A stretch of DNA of 64,000 nt. It comes from Cladorhizidae sp. MBARI D1340-BT2. Lineage: Eukaryota; Porifera; Demospongiae; Poecilosclerida; Cladorhizidae. Below the pieces are notes generated by a model, which saw nothing but the letters and a program-made list of their open reading frames with translations, was not told the origin of the DNA and made no database searches. Shown here one piece after another: positions 47,394-59,919 of this stretch. The position numbers and the translations under genes were made by a program. Every line of letters starts with the position of its first letter. Positions within the stretch are counted from its first letter, which is position 1. The stretch covers positions 27,104,168 through 27,168,167 of the forward strand of contig JAQNBH010000014.1 in NCBI GenBank assembly GCA_028752905.1. The letters run 5' to 3'.

Positions 47394-48128
47394 CTAGTTC
47401 TTCACCATAAACAAAATCTTCCATGACATTCGACTGAACTCGAGCACTGGGAACATGCTTTCAGACCCCAGATGGAAGACCTTAGCAGTAGCCTTTGCAT
47501 CCAGTTCCTTCACCAGTGTGATGGTCTTGAAGTAATCTTTAAACAGAGAATTCACTTCTTCCTCAGTTACAGCAAATGGAATACTTGGATGTTCAGAATG
47601 GTCATAATCAAAGATAGACAAAAGAGCTCTTCCTCCTGGCTTTGTCAAGGTGTTAATGATGGCAGCATATGAGGACCTCCCAGGAGCAAAGCTTCCAATA
47701 GAGCCATGATCCTGGATGCAGTCAAAGGGTCCAATGCCAGCATGATCTTTAAAACTGAAGAAGTCACCACAATATATAGTGATGGGTTTCTCTTTGGCAC
47801 TAAACATTGGAATTTCTTTTCCATTTAAGTTGAAAGGGAGTTCTTGGTAGGCTAACTCATTATCTTCAAAGAATGCCACTACTGCTATCTTGGACCATTC
47901 TATTCCAACAATGGTATGACCTTGCTCAGCTAACTGGAGCATCACCTTGCTTCTTCCACAAAGAGGCACCAAAATGTTCTGATTAGCTTTACCTTGTATG
48001 AGCTTGTCCGTTAGCTCCATCATTATGTCATCAGCAGCTTCTCGAGTCCAAATATCTTTCTTACCATGGTATAAAGTATCCCATAGTTGTTGATTTGGTT
48101 CTTTGTTTGTCCTATCTTTTGACGTCAT
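47394..48128 (-). CDS. TPMT-like: Thiopurine S-methyltransferase-like SAM-dependent methyltransferase, intact
   Basis: Intronless 244-residue protein, close to the 245 of human TPMT, starting at ATG 48128 and ending TAG at 47394. The family transfers a methyl group from SAM to thiols (and, in relatives, selenium or arsenic compounds) in the cytosol. Visible: an N-terminal LWDTLY and IWTRE segment (15-30), the SAM-binding loop VPLCGRSKVML (54-64) followed by HTIVGIEWS (71-79), the D-HGS stretch at 140-143 where relatives have D-RGA, FDYDHSEHPSIPF (173-185) and a C-terminal VLEFSRMSWK. The substrate cannot be told from sequence. It lies on the strand opposite the HSD genes inside the inverted repeat. 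Lack of introns beside intron-rich neighbours suggests a retrocopy, a laterally acquired gene or a naturally single-exon gene. Confidence 0.87.
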   Translation of the reverse strand: MTSKDRTNKEPNQQLWDTLYHGKKDIWTREAADDIMMELTDKLIQGKANQNILVPLCGRSKVMLQLAEQGHTIVGIEWSKIAVVAFFEDNELAYQELPFNLNGKEIPMFSAKEKPITIYCGDFFSFKDHAGIGPFDCIQDHGSIGSFAPGRSSYAAIINTLTKPGGRALLSIFDYDHSEHPSIPFAVTEEEVNSLFKDYFKTITLVKELDAKATAKVFHLGSESMFPVLEFSRMSWKILFMVKN

Positions 48129-48841
48129 AATGTCGCCGTACTCCAGTAATGGTTTATATCTTGCTGCAGCTTCTACGACGATTTGAAAGTATAACTATTG
48201 TTGCCTTGCGGGATACTAATATACGCTCGTAATTAGCACGTCCTCTCTCAGTAGCCCTAGAAGTTTTCGGCTGTTGACTTGTCATAAAATAGCTGTTGTA
48301 TATAATTATAATTATAATTTCTCAAGGCAGTCAAAGCTCCGTAAAAATAACACTGTAATTCTAGCCTAAACTATGGTTACTAGAAACTAGTTTTCACCTG
48401 TAGCCTAGTAGTACAGCCGTGGTCTGTGGCTATAACTTTCTCATTACACACTAGCGCTCTATTGAAACAAGAGGGAAGGTACAAAATAAAACTCTGGTTA
48501 CTACTTGGGAGCTCCATAGGTTCTGTAAACTTCACTTGATATATAGCTTAAAAGATAGCTCTCATTGTGCATTTTAGTTGTTGCATTGATTACCATGCCA
48601 GAGTTAGACGCCGTCAAATTTGAGAACCTCAAAAGCTGCATGCCTGAATTCTCTGCACTTCTGGCTCCTTTAGACATTATTATCAATGGCAAGAGCAAGC
48701 CCTACTCTACAGAATAGATGTTTCCATACACACAAAAATGGCGTAAACCGAGATATGGTAGGGCACAGAAATCTTTGGACTACTCACGCCTACTTTTGTA
48801 TTAACCACACCTACTTAATTATGCACATTTTTATTTGACTG
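48129..48841. other. Upstream region of TPMT, unit C
   Basis: Likely promoter-bearing flank of the intact TPMT gene. TGACGTCA overlaps the start codon (48120-48127). A 40-codon + frame lies at 48595-48717, as in unit B. No TATA box or initiator can be assigned with confidence. Confidence 0.4.
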
Positions 48842-49090
48842 TCATTTGATACCATTATTTATGATACTTTCCACCCTAGTTAATTCATTAGAATCAAAAG
48901 AAAGAACTGCTAAATCAGCAAGTTGATGTTCTGTCATGTTTGACCTCAAGTACATTTTAATCTGCTTGAGTGCAGAGAAGGTTCTTTCACATGCTGTGCT
49001 AATACATATTGTCATTGCAATGAGGGTAGAGAAAGCTGCCTTTAGAAATAGAACTTCTCGAGAGAAAAAACCTCCTAGAATTTTGTCATT
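48842..49090 (-). mobile_element. Second hAT relic: C-terminal dimerisation domain (unit C)
   Basis: Counterpart of 28305-28553. The same 82-codon frame carries TACERTFSALKQIK, with no transposase body. Confidence 0.85.
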
Positions 49091-50455
49091 TTAATGTGCA
49101 CCAAAGTACGAAGTGCCAGAGTGGACTCCATGCAGAGGCTACAAGAGAAGAGGATCCAAAAAAGAGGACACATAGATCGCACGAGATAATGTTTTTGGGT
49201 TGTTCACTTCTGCATGATCAGAAAGAAGTAGAGATTATTTTGTACTCCATTCTTATTGAAAGAATTGCCAGTGATCCAGTAGTAATAGCAGTGAGCGTAA
49301 ATGTTGAGGAAGCTGTCTGGGTAGGTAGGTGAGGATTGACTGGTTAACACTTGTCACTTTTTCAGCATAGCTGAAGCTTGTCCCACTCAGCATCCATATG
49401 GAACTATTTAAGAGTTGACACAGTAGCAGACTCTAGATTTGCTGCTTTAGCAACATTAAACTTGGGTATATACTTTGTTTGTCAGGGAACTGACTACCTG
49501 ACGTGATCACAAGTACAAGAGAAGCACCATTGCCTTATTTGGATCGTGTAAAGTAGTAAGAGATCCGATGATTATATGCACACATGAACAAAGTATTAAT
49601 GATAAACATACAATCAATCAATACCAATCACCAGCACATTCACAACACAACCACAACTTTAAGGCACAAACACACAAACATATCCACTAAAGCATTCATA
49701 ACACAATCATAAACTATCCTGCTGCACACAAACACACAAACATGTCCCCACAAGCCAATCATGTACCCACAAGCCAATCAACAACATATTATTATATCAC
49801 CAAAAGTTTTAGCAAGTGACTGAATGTGGCAAATGTAAGCCATACCCACAGATAATCAGTGGCTAACACTTTCCAGCTACATAGTATAGCGTGCGAAAAG
49901 TGGGCGATGCTAAGCTGGATACTTTTCTCACCCCCCCCCCCCCCAACCAAAAATCCTGTATGAAACCCTGTCTATTTATTTAGGTCTTGTGCTGTTCTCT
50001 GCTAGCCTTGCATCTTGTTATCTGTAGCCCTGTCTGTGGGCTGTGCGTCCATGACAACTGCTGCCAACTGAAACCTCACATTCATCGATAAATCATGAAT
50101 TAAACTCTGATAGCCTTGCAGTTAGCAAGACCTCATTTGCCTAGTTAAATCCAGCTACAATCTCAGTGTGTCCTCCATTGGATGGAATCCTGAATTGTTG
50201 TAAAATGTGACTGTTCAGTGTAGCTATGTAACACATTGCCACACAATCTGACCTTTGTTCAAAATCTCTATCCGTAATTGATTACTACAATGAATATATA
50301 TTATTCATGGAGTATATATTATATTATTCATGAAATGGTGGCCTGTATTTTAATCATCCATGTGGTTATTATATATATATTACACAGACAGGGGATGGAT
50401 GACTGGAATGGTGCCTAGAAGTTGCTATTTCTATTGCTCTATGTGCAGCCAAGGA
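49091..50455. other. Loop sequence beyond the hAT relic, unit C
   Basis: Counterpart of 28554-29919, with an A/C-rich stretch (about 49570-49790) and a shorter poly-C tract (about 49931-49944). No gene is recognised. Confidence 0.45.
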
Positions 50456-51320
50456 GGCGTGAAGGAGACATGACCTTGTTTGCCAAGTTGAAAGTAACAC
50501 CCAGAATGTTTCAGTGTTTATTCACAATCATCAAGCTAGAATTTAGTATAAAATAGACATCTGATATTCTATCATCATAAAGCAGGAAATTCGCTGTCCA
50601 GTGTATTTATTTTGTTTGGTTTTCTTATTTATATTTTTTAATCCTGTGCAAGATAACTTTACTAAAGACATGCTTCTTTTCTCAGGGCACAGTTGAATCA
50701 ACATATTATGTATATACTCTTCTCTAACAGCCGACATTCAAGGCTTTGCTCTTAATTAATAAAGGATTAATCAATTTTCCAAATAAAAAACTGAACCTGA
50801 CCATTATTAAAGGATTAATTCCTTTTTCCAAATAAAAAATTGAACTTCACAGTCATAGATTTTTTTAAACAAAGAACCATTATTAAATAAGTGATAATCA
50901 ATCATTATGGTTCTATGGTTATTACAGTACCCTATGTTAAAATTATATTATTTTTACTTTTACAGTGTACGTATACTCACTCTCCAGTATATATCTCTTT
51001 CAACAAACTTATTGCTAATGTTCCCCTTATGGAGACCGAAACATACTGATTGAAATATTGGCAAAAAGAAAAAAAGGGCAAGAAATCTGAAGTGTGAGAT
51101 ATATTTTTTACATCGGAGAAACATACATGCTCGTTCCAGACACCGAATCTCTAGCCGATTGGACAACAAATTCCCAGTAGCATAATGGGTTGGCCATTTG
51201 ACATAACAGGAATAGAGCAGGATTTGTCAGAATTTTAAGAAGTTTTCCCTGAATATTGGAATCACTGTCAAGCATTTTTATTTCACTACCTTATTCATGG
51301 GCATATCTCTCTTCCAATGG
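50456..51320 (-). repeat. Right inverted-repeat arm of the TPMT module, unit C
   Basis: Partner of 43864-46994, again with the unoccupied hAT target (antisense 'ccaatattc' near 51251-51259). Confidence 0.7.
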
Positions 51321-52637
51321 CTGCATAGTATATGACAAATGGTAAAGGGTAATCTAACTTGTCCTGCCCCACATGAATGAAGTTGTTTGTTTTTAAATAA
51401 AACAATTTAATATATTATTAAGTTATATTATTAATGTAGAGAATATGTTGAATATTATAATATACATATAGGAGGTGTGTCTGGTCTATGCACAATAATT
51501 ATAATATATTCTTCCCACTGGAGATGGGTATATAGGTATTTATTTAGTCCTGTAAAATCCTTAAACCTCATCTTCATGAACTCCTAGCTCTTGAGGTTAC
51601 ACAAACACATATTTCACACACACACATTTTATACACACACATTACACACATATTTTACACTCATTTACACACATTTTACATGCACACATTTCACATATAT
51701 ACACATTTTATACACATATTTTATACATATTTTACACTCACATTTCATACACATTTCATACACCTATACATCTTTTTGTTTTCTTTTTGGGTGGTCATGC
51801 AACTGTAGCCAGCGAATAGTGTTGCCAATGGCACTGCAGAGTTTATGAAGACAGTAAGATTCGCCTCTTTTCCATTACGACTCAGAATCAAATGCTCCAT
51901 GTCAGTTGGCAAGGCTCTTTCCAAACAATGGAAAGAGGTTGGCTATGTGGACCTGCATGTACACAGCCAGCATTTGAGTGAATATCGTAGGTCACAATTT
52001 ACGACTGGAAAGATTGACAGGAATAAAATGGAGTAGATTACTGCTGGAGAGGAAGAGGGGTGCCATGGGGGAGCTTATCGTCTTCCTGTGGTTCAGATCA
52101 CATACTCAGTGATATGAATAGTGAACACATTTTGCGTAGTTTTTAGTACAGTATTAGGATTCTTTGTGCCATTGAACAAATTGGATTACTTTGCTCAATA
52201 ATGTTGTAGTCCTCAGCAAATGTGGCACATGACTTTATCTGCACATACAACTTGGGCATGAGTGCCCTATGCAGACGCTCAAAAGAATAAGGACGTTTTT
52301 ATTTAAAAACTAACTGGATTGACCTGTTAGAAAGAGAGGAAACAAGACTATTTGTGTAGATGACAACCAGTTAGACGACCTTTTAATTATTTTAACAGCA
52401 CTTGTTATACTGCAATTTTAATGGTAAGGTGTGATGTAACTGGTTGTCAAACAATGTAATAAACATTATTTTGGTAAAGCATCATTGAGCGCGTGTTGTC
52501 TACATGGGTATAGTCTTATTAACTTTTTCTTTCGATGTTGTCAATAAAAAAAAAAAAGGAATATAAATAATTATTACTGAGAAAACTTAGCAGAAGTCAG
52601 ATTTGAACGAATCATCTTGACTCGGTTCTTTCCCTTC
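51321..52637. other. Upstream region of HSD-4
   Basis: Counterpart of 9647-10974. It has the CA/TTTTACAC microsatellite (about 51596-51766), the 63-codon frame (51845-52036) and AATAAA near 52459. The HSD-4 promoter is expected here but not identified. Confidence 0.45.
51845..52036 (+). CDS. Hypothetical 63-residue frame upstream of HSD-4
   Basis: Copy of 10169-10360 with one residue change (Pro to Ser, KCSMSV). Function unknown; it could be a chance frame. Confidence 0.2.
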   Translation: MKTVRFASFPLRLRIKCSMSVGKALSKQWKEVGYVDLHVHSQHLSEYRRSQFTTGKIDRNKME

Positions 52638-52874
52638 ATGGATGCAGTGTTGTATCTTTGGATGAGGTGGGGAAATGACTTGGTATTAATGGGAACATTT
52701 CTTTGCGATTATTTTCAGCTGACATCAGCACTGAATACAAACATGCTGATTGAAAGAGAAACAGTGAAGAAGGAACATTTGTTGTTGTTGTTGTTTATTG
52801 TTTATTGTTGTTGTTTATTCCTATTTAAATATAATAGTTCAGTGGTGGAGAACTGCAGTTGACATGTACATTTA

Positions 52875-53002
52875 CAATGCCTTCCTCCATGATCAACTTA
52901 AATTTACTCACTCGGACCTTTCTGCTACTGGTGTATCGAGTCTTCGTCTCGATGAAGGCTAGAGCATCTACGAAATTAAGTTGATTATAGAGGAAGTCAT
53001 TG
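52875..53002. repeat. Foldback element 1, unit C
   Basis: Counterpart of 11209-11336 in HSD-4 intron 1. Confidence 0.6.
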
Positions 53003-53189
53003 CAACTGCAGTTGTGTAGCTGAATAATTTTGGGCTTCCACATTCTAGAAACATGTTAATCATCGATGTGCATTGGATGATTGCAGATACTTCTGGGAAC
53101 CAAGAATGTATGACGGAGTTAACTTATGGAAAAACAATGTGATCCTTGACTTTAAGATGAATTTCAACGTTCCAAATGAACACTCAATA

Positions 53190-53301
53190 GAAGATCATTA
53201 AATTAATATTTACTTTTCGACATTTCATCTAGATGAATGCTAGAGTATCTAGCTGAAATGTCGGGGAGCAAATTTTAACTCAATTATTTAGAAGACAATG
53301 T
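53190..53301. repeat. Foldback element 2, unit C
   Basis: Counterpart of 11530-11642. The left core reads 'cgacatttcatctag', so pairing is reduced. Confidence 0.55.
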
Positions 53302-55533
53302 CTTTTCGCACTTTATATGTGTTTTTGTTAACTACCTTAGTGAAGAATTTAATGCACTTTAGGAGTTGTTTTTATTTTGTGTGCTTATAAATACCTGCCA
53401 AATCTTTGCCCCTTAGGCAGCTAAGCAGCAGCCAGCTGCATTAGCTGTAGGAGCTTTATTTGGGTGGGAGCGAGGTGGGGAGGCGGAGAGGGGAGAGGTG
53501 GGGGGGGGGGAGTGAAGGAGGGGGGGGGGGGGGGGGGGGGGGTTGGTTTGATGACTGCCATTTTTAATGTGTCAAAATATGAATGTGGTTCTACTAATTA
53601 TAGGAATGCAGCTGCGATTTGGGGGACTTTATTCATTGGCCGCCTACTTCTCCGACAGCTGTATGTCCTCCAGTCTGGTTTGCGTGCATTCTTTCTGGCC
53701 CGATTAGGACTGGGAGTAGCTAATCTACGCAAACATGGCCACTGGGCAGGTAAACACTACGACAGATGACGGGTGTTGTGAGGTGTTAGAGAGGGGTATG
53801 TAAAAGGGGGTGGTTTGCGGGACAAGAATGGGGAAATGCTAGTATGGTGTAGAAAATTATTTTGAACAGGAGCCTGTTCCTTGACTTCCAGACATCCAAC
53901 ACTTAAATATGGAAAATATCTGCACAACTGCATTATACAGGCTCAGGTATCAAGAACACTGCCAGGGTACTCTCAGTTATTGTAGAGGCTATGAAGTTCA
54001 TCATTTATTTGTTATTGTTTTATCGTGTGTTGTCATTTGTCGTTATCATTGTTGTTCTCTAGTGGTGACCGGAGCATCTGAAGGAATTGGAAGAGGCTAT
54101 TCTATGGAGGTGAGATTTTACACACACACTCTCTCTCTGACACACACACAGATACACACAAACGCAAATATTAGGATTAGCATTGCTATGAAATAATTGG
54201 AAAGTATCTGTGACATATCTGGACTATATTTTTTCTACTTTTGATTGACTACGTGTATGTATTTCCATAGCTGGCTAGAAGAGGGTTAAATGAGGACTAA
54301 TGAGTCGTTCCAAAGAGAAGTTGAAGAAAGTAGCCATGGAGATCAGTAAGATTTAATAAATGTACAAGATGCACTACCAGCACTAAGACTGTCATAATCA
54401 GAAGAACACTGTGGTTCTTACCAGTGTGTCCCCTCATAGAGCATTGTTAATCTACTTCAACCTGCCTTAACCTAGTGTGGTGTTGATCCATATGTGTTCT
54501 GTTAGCTACAGTATACAGTACCATATTCACTCGAATAATTTTTTTTCTTCTTGAGACTACGCAGCACACACAAGTGCTACAGTATAATGCTGCTTGTGCG
54601 GTGCAAAATAAAAGCCAGGATTCTGCATCTCATTTTCAGGAAAGGGCATTCCGCTGGTGCAATTCCTTTGTTGTTGTTGCTGAATCATTATAGTTTTGTT
54701 TATAAACACCATAGACATTGTACTAACTGCATTCTGTTGCCAAGTTCCAGATTGCTCTTATTTCCAATGAGGAGTTGGTTCGGTTCTATATCTTTTTCAT
54801 CCTCCTCTTCCAGGTAGGCAAGTAGATTTCTCGATCACTGTCACTCTCTTTCAACAGCTGGCAGTAGTGGTTGGAACAGCTAAAGCTGCCACTCTATCAT
54901 TCCTTGAGGCAGTGAATCTCTCCATCTCCAAAGCCTTCCACCTTCACCGATATTCCTCAAGCTAAGAAAGGATGCAGCTTCTGTCAATAGATTTAATCAC
55001 TGTGTGCTAGTGCTAATGCATTATTGATTACTGTAATGAACTGGATGTGCTATAATTGGAAGACTGCATCCTTGAGTGACTTGTATTCAAGTGAAGGCAG
55101 TAAACCTCCTCATATTTAATATTTTGTGTTTTCTTTAGAGGAGAAGTATGGTCGTGATTCTCTGGTGATTCCTGTTGATTTCTCTTATGGCCTGGAGATC
55201 TATGATGCCATCTCTGAGCAACTTAGTCAACTAGACATAGGAGTCCTGGGTATGTTAGTGCACCACTTATGTACGGGTATTATTACACTATACTAACTTA
55301 TCTATAACTTTTCAATTCGAGTTCACCTGTCCATCGAAAGTCGAGTGTGGTGCATAACTTATGAATATTCATAGTATTTTTATAACTTTGTGCTTCAAGT
55401 ATACGGCATCAGATTACATTATTTGATGCATAGTGAGCACTAGGCAGATGTTTGCTGTAGCAACATGACCAAGTGAAGCTTCAATGATAAGATAGTGCAG
55501 TGTAACCACTTTATGCTGGCATTTTTTTATTTG

Positions 55534-55681
55534 ACAATAACGTTCTCAATAATAAACTTGAAATTGTATTCTCTTGACATTTCAACTAGATACTCTAGCC
55601 CTCATCATTCATTTATTCCTGATGAAGGCTAGAGCATCTAGTGGAAATATCGAGTGAATTGATTATTGAGAAGGCTATTGT
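55534..55681. repeat. Foldback element 3, unit C (longest arms)
   Basis: 148-base palindromic element from 'acaataacgttctcaataat' to the matching 'attattgagaaggctattgt'. It is the best copy for defining the ends of the family. Changes in both arms show it is decaying. Confidence 0.8.
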
Positions 55682-56751
55682 AATGTATTATGTCAGTTGA
55701 GTTTTCATTGAGAGATTCTTTCATTTTTTCAGGATTTCCCTAAAGTGTAGACAAAAGCTGTTCATGTAAAAAACAAACCTAGGTTTATATGACCATGGTA
55801 ATTAGATTGGTCTAGCTCTGCCCTAGCTCTAACCCTACTATTGCCCTGTACTTAACTTAGGGCCTAATTTAAGTACTGATCTGTATATGTATAGCATTGA
55901 TGTCATCATGGTTAATACTAGCTGGGACTGGGACATGAGGAAGCAACCAAATGATAATGCCATTAGTTCAACATTCCTGGAACATTGTCCATATACCAGT
56001 ACATGTGTATATATATAGAAGGGCAACTGATTCTTCATGTCCTACTCACTTTGAATCTGTCACAAGTCAAAAATAGTTCCAGTGGCTCTATTTGAATTAT
56101 GGATGCATAAAAATAATCGGGTGAAGCTGGTTATGTGCCATGCAGCTCTATCTCTGAAGGTCAGAATCTTTGCCATTGGGGCTGTTGCCACTGGAGCTAA
56201 TTTCAGCTCTCTAGCACTGGGCAATCTGGAGAAAAATGTGTAGCAAAATCAGGCACTCAGGTTTTAAGGTAACCCCACTTTAGCTCCAGAAACTTGGTTA
56301 TAGTTATACCTATGAAAAATGTTTTTATTATTACAAAAGAGCACACAGAGAGACCTAACTTTTGAGCTATATATTAAGTCCATACCAAGAAGTGTGCAGA
56401 ATCTATGGAGCTATAAATTGGTAACCACAGTTTCTTTTGACGTCATGATATTGACCCCCTCCCCCTCCCCCACCCTTAAATACAAATGATATATTTTTTT
56501 CCCTTCTTTCTGCGGGGAGGCTTGGCTGTGTGCTGTCCAGAAAGGCAGCATTCAAGCAAGAGGTACAGGTAAGCTCTGTGGATTCCAAGAGCTAATCCAG
56601 TATCCAGTCGAGCGGCCAGTGAACTGTGGTGATGTATAGATATCTATTGCACTGAGTATCAGTTAACTGTACTGATGTCTGGATACTGCATTCAAGCGAC
56701 GGTCGAGAGCTACTGCAGTCGAGTGGCCAGTGAGCTGAGGCAATAATGAAG

Positions 56752-57627
56752 CTGGAATAGTGGGACCGATGCCACTGGGCTCACCGATGCCTTGACTAGT
56801 GGGACTGATGCCACTGGGATGCCTGGACTAGTGGGATTGATGCCACTGGGCTCACCGATGCCTGGACTAGTGGGACTGATGCCACTGGGCTCACCTATGC
56901 CTGGACTAGTGGGACTGATGCCACTGGGCTCACCGATGCCTGCACTAGTGGGATTGATGCCACTGGGATCAACGATGCCTGGACTAGTGGGATTGATGCC
57001 ACTGGGCTCACCTATTCCTGGACTAGTGGGACTGATGCCACTGGGCTCACCGATGCCTGGACTAGTGGGATTGCTGCCACTGGGCTCACCTATGCCTGGA
57101 CTAGTGGGATTGCTGCCACTGGGCTCACCGATGCCTGGACTAGTGGGACTGATGCCACTGGGCTCACCTATGCCTGGACTAGTGCGATTGATTCCACTGG
57201 GCTCACCTATGCCTGGACTAGTGGAATTGCTGCCACTGGGCTCACCGATGCCTGGACTAGTAGGACTGATGCCACTGGGCTCATTGATGCCTGGACTAGT
57301 GGGACTGATGCCACTGGGCTCACCGATGCCTGGACTAGTGGGATTGCTGCCACTGGGCTCACCGATGCCTGGACTAGTGGGACTGATGCCACTGGGGTCA
57401 CCTATGCCTGGACTAGTGGTATTGCTGCCGCTGGGCTCACCGATGCCTGGACTAGTGGGACTGATGCCACTGGGCTCATTGATGCCTGGACTAGTGGGAT
57501 TGATGCCACTGGGCTCATCTATGCTTGAACTAGTGGGATTGCTGCCACTGGGCCTGGACTAGTGGGACTGATGCCACTGGGCTCATTGATGACTGGACTA
57601 GTGGGATTGCTGCCACTGGGCTCACCA
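56752..57627 (+). repeat. 39-bp minisatellite, 23 units (unit C)
   Basis: Same repeat as 15129-15597, nearly doubled in copy number. A frame of 256 codons stays open on + because the unit is 39 bases long. Two units are truncated ('ccactgggatgcctgg' and 'ccactgggcctggact'). Confidence 0.9.
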
Positions 57628-59919
57628 CATCTCTACAATTTCAATTGTGCTTTCTAAGATTATAAGAATGTTAGTCTTTACTTCTGCTCTGGTAGTTTCT
57701 GGTCTGTTGAATCAACAACTACACTGGCTGTCCTCTGGGGTGAGAACTGTTACTAACAACTGTACTGGCTGGCTGTTGGGACTGTTATACTGACAACTGA
57801 ACAACAACCAAAATTATGCCAACAACAATTGTGTCTTCCCAGAGTAATCGTCTATATATATCTGAAACTCATCCAGAGCTGTCGAGTAGATCAACTGGTG
57901 GTAATGCAGCTCAGGAGTCCATTATCACATTATTTCATCCTAAAACAAAAAAACTATGCTCGGATTGCCACTCTTCCTCCCTCCCCAGTTCTTTGACTAC
58001 AGGGTTATCCATTATAACATTGATATCATTCTTCAAAACATCGTTCCTAATAAGCTAGCGGGTAATATCACTTTTGCGCATTTGACATAAATACACAAGC
58101 TTGTCCAGTGATGGCTTAGCTAACCTTTCAGTATCTGTACAACAAGTTCTTGGTTTTTGTTTTGTACCTTTGCCAGGTTCTCTCTTATCCTAACTTCAGC
58201 AGGTTCTTGGGAAGGTCATATGTGGATTGACCTATTCCTGGCAACCTAATCTAGCATTATCTGGATACTCTTCCACCCTCCCTTCTAGGGCTAGGGAAAG
58301 TTGTATTCTAGGGCTAGGTGGTATGGTGTTATTCTCGGGCTAAGGAGACTCTAGGATTAGTACTATAGGGACGTCCTGAGAAAGTCATGTACTAGGAAAG
58401 ATTGTGGCAGGAGTGGACGTCCCCATCAGTTGTTGACTGTGATGGAATTGAGAGTTATATGTATACTCCAGTCAACCAGTCAGCTAACTATAGCGATGTT
58501 GAGAGCTGCTCCAGTTAGTTTTAACTCGACATATATACAATATTACCTGGCTTGTATGTCATTCTACTGCATTGGAACTGGCATGTTTTCTGCTACCACT
58601 GTACATACATATATATCACAGCTACTGTAACACAGGATTAAAAATATACCACACCTGCATATGTTTAAGTTGTGTATAGTTATATAATGCACCTTCAGCT
58701 CAGATATATACATGGAAAACTACACATACTAGACTGGTACACATTGTTATCATTACACCACGACTTTATTTACTACCACTTTTTCAATCAAACAATTTCG
58801 AACCGAATTTTCTCCATTGAAGTAAACAAACAAAAGCTACAAGGACTACGTCAGCTACATATGTGTACAACGAAACTTCTAGCCAAGAAATTCATCCAGG
58901 AAACCTCCTTCTTCAAGAGCTAAAGATCCATAGTGATGCCAGTAATTATAGTGCTTGTTGCTCAGAAGAAGACGTTCAGAAGCAGTAAAGGCCAGAGAGA
59001 GACCAATCTTGGAGGCAGTATGTGTTTTCTAGCCATTAATATAACTAGAAGTTTGTTTTTGGAAATCCAGTCTCGCATGACAATTTAATAATGATGTAGG
59101 CATGTGCAAGTAAATGATTTGTGTGAATGTTATTTGAATTTGTAGATATATCTGCTAAACTAATTAAACGCCGTAAGCACCATATGGCGCAAACTCACAC
59201 GTCGTCATGAAAGTAGAAAAATCAATCAAGTATGTGCCCATACTCCATATGCACATGCCCAATAGACTGCTCTATTGATCAAAAATATGGTTATAAAACT
59301 TTACTTCCAGTTCCTTGAGGCGAGCTAGAAAAATTGATGTTTTAAAATGGCTGACAATCGCAACTGCTTTCATGAGAATGGTCTGGTCTCTTCCTGGAAG
59401 TTCTTCTTTAGTGCAAAGGTACACACAGGTAGCTATGCTTAATTAAATATGAATTCATTTGCTCTTGAACAAGGAGGTGCCCCAGGATAGCTGTAAGTTT
59501 GGTTGTAGACATATAGCCACGTTTGCTGTTGTATCTTTTACTTAAATGGAGCTGATACCAAACTGCAACTTATTGTATTTCTGTACTAAATAGTTTGAGA
59601 AGATAATTTTCATTTTATAGTTAAAATAATATAATCATTACAAAAAACCCACAAATATAGTTGATGTTCAATCAGGTAAAGGGATTCACGTATGATATCT
59701 AGGAATATTAATAACTTCCTGCCGATATTTCTCCATACATTCTATAGTTAATAATGTTGGACTTGCTTTCTAACACCCTGACTTGTATGCCAACATCCCT
59801 GCTGAGGTGAGAAAATAAGATAAGCCTCTTTTTGGTGGGTGTTTCATAAGAATTTTTTAACCTATCTTCTTCAGAGGTTGTACAGAATAGTGGAGCTGAA
59901 CTGCCAGGCAATGGTTCAA

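Larger units (their letters stand above)
55250..59747 (+). other. HSD-4 intron 5
   Basis: 4.5-kb intron, the longest of the three because of its minisatellite. It also holds foldback element 3 and the possible BED fragment (57816-58058). No other gene is recognised. Confidence 0.65.
38255..59917 (+). repeat. Tandem array unit C (21.7 kb, most complete)
   Basis: Third unit and the fullest version of the module. It holds the 3' exons of the intact HSD-3, the full-length hAT copy, the only uninterrupted TPMT-like gene and the 5' exons of HSD-4. Its intron 5 minisatellite is the longest (23 units). Its intron 10 lacks a block of about 0.2 kb present in the other units (near 41767). Confidence 0.85.
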
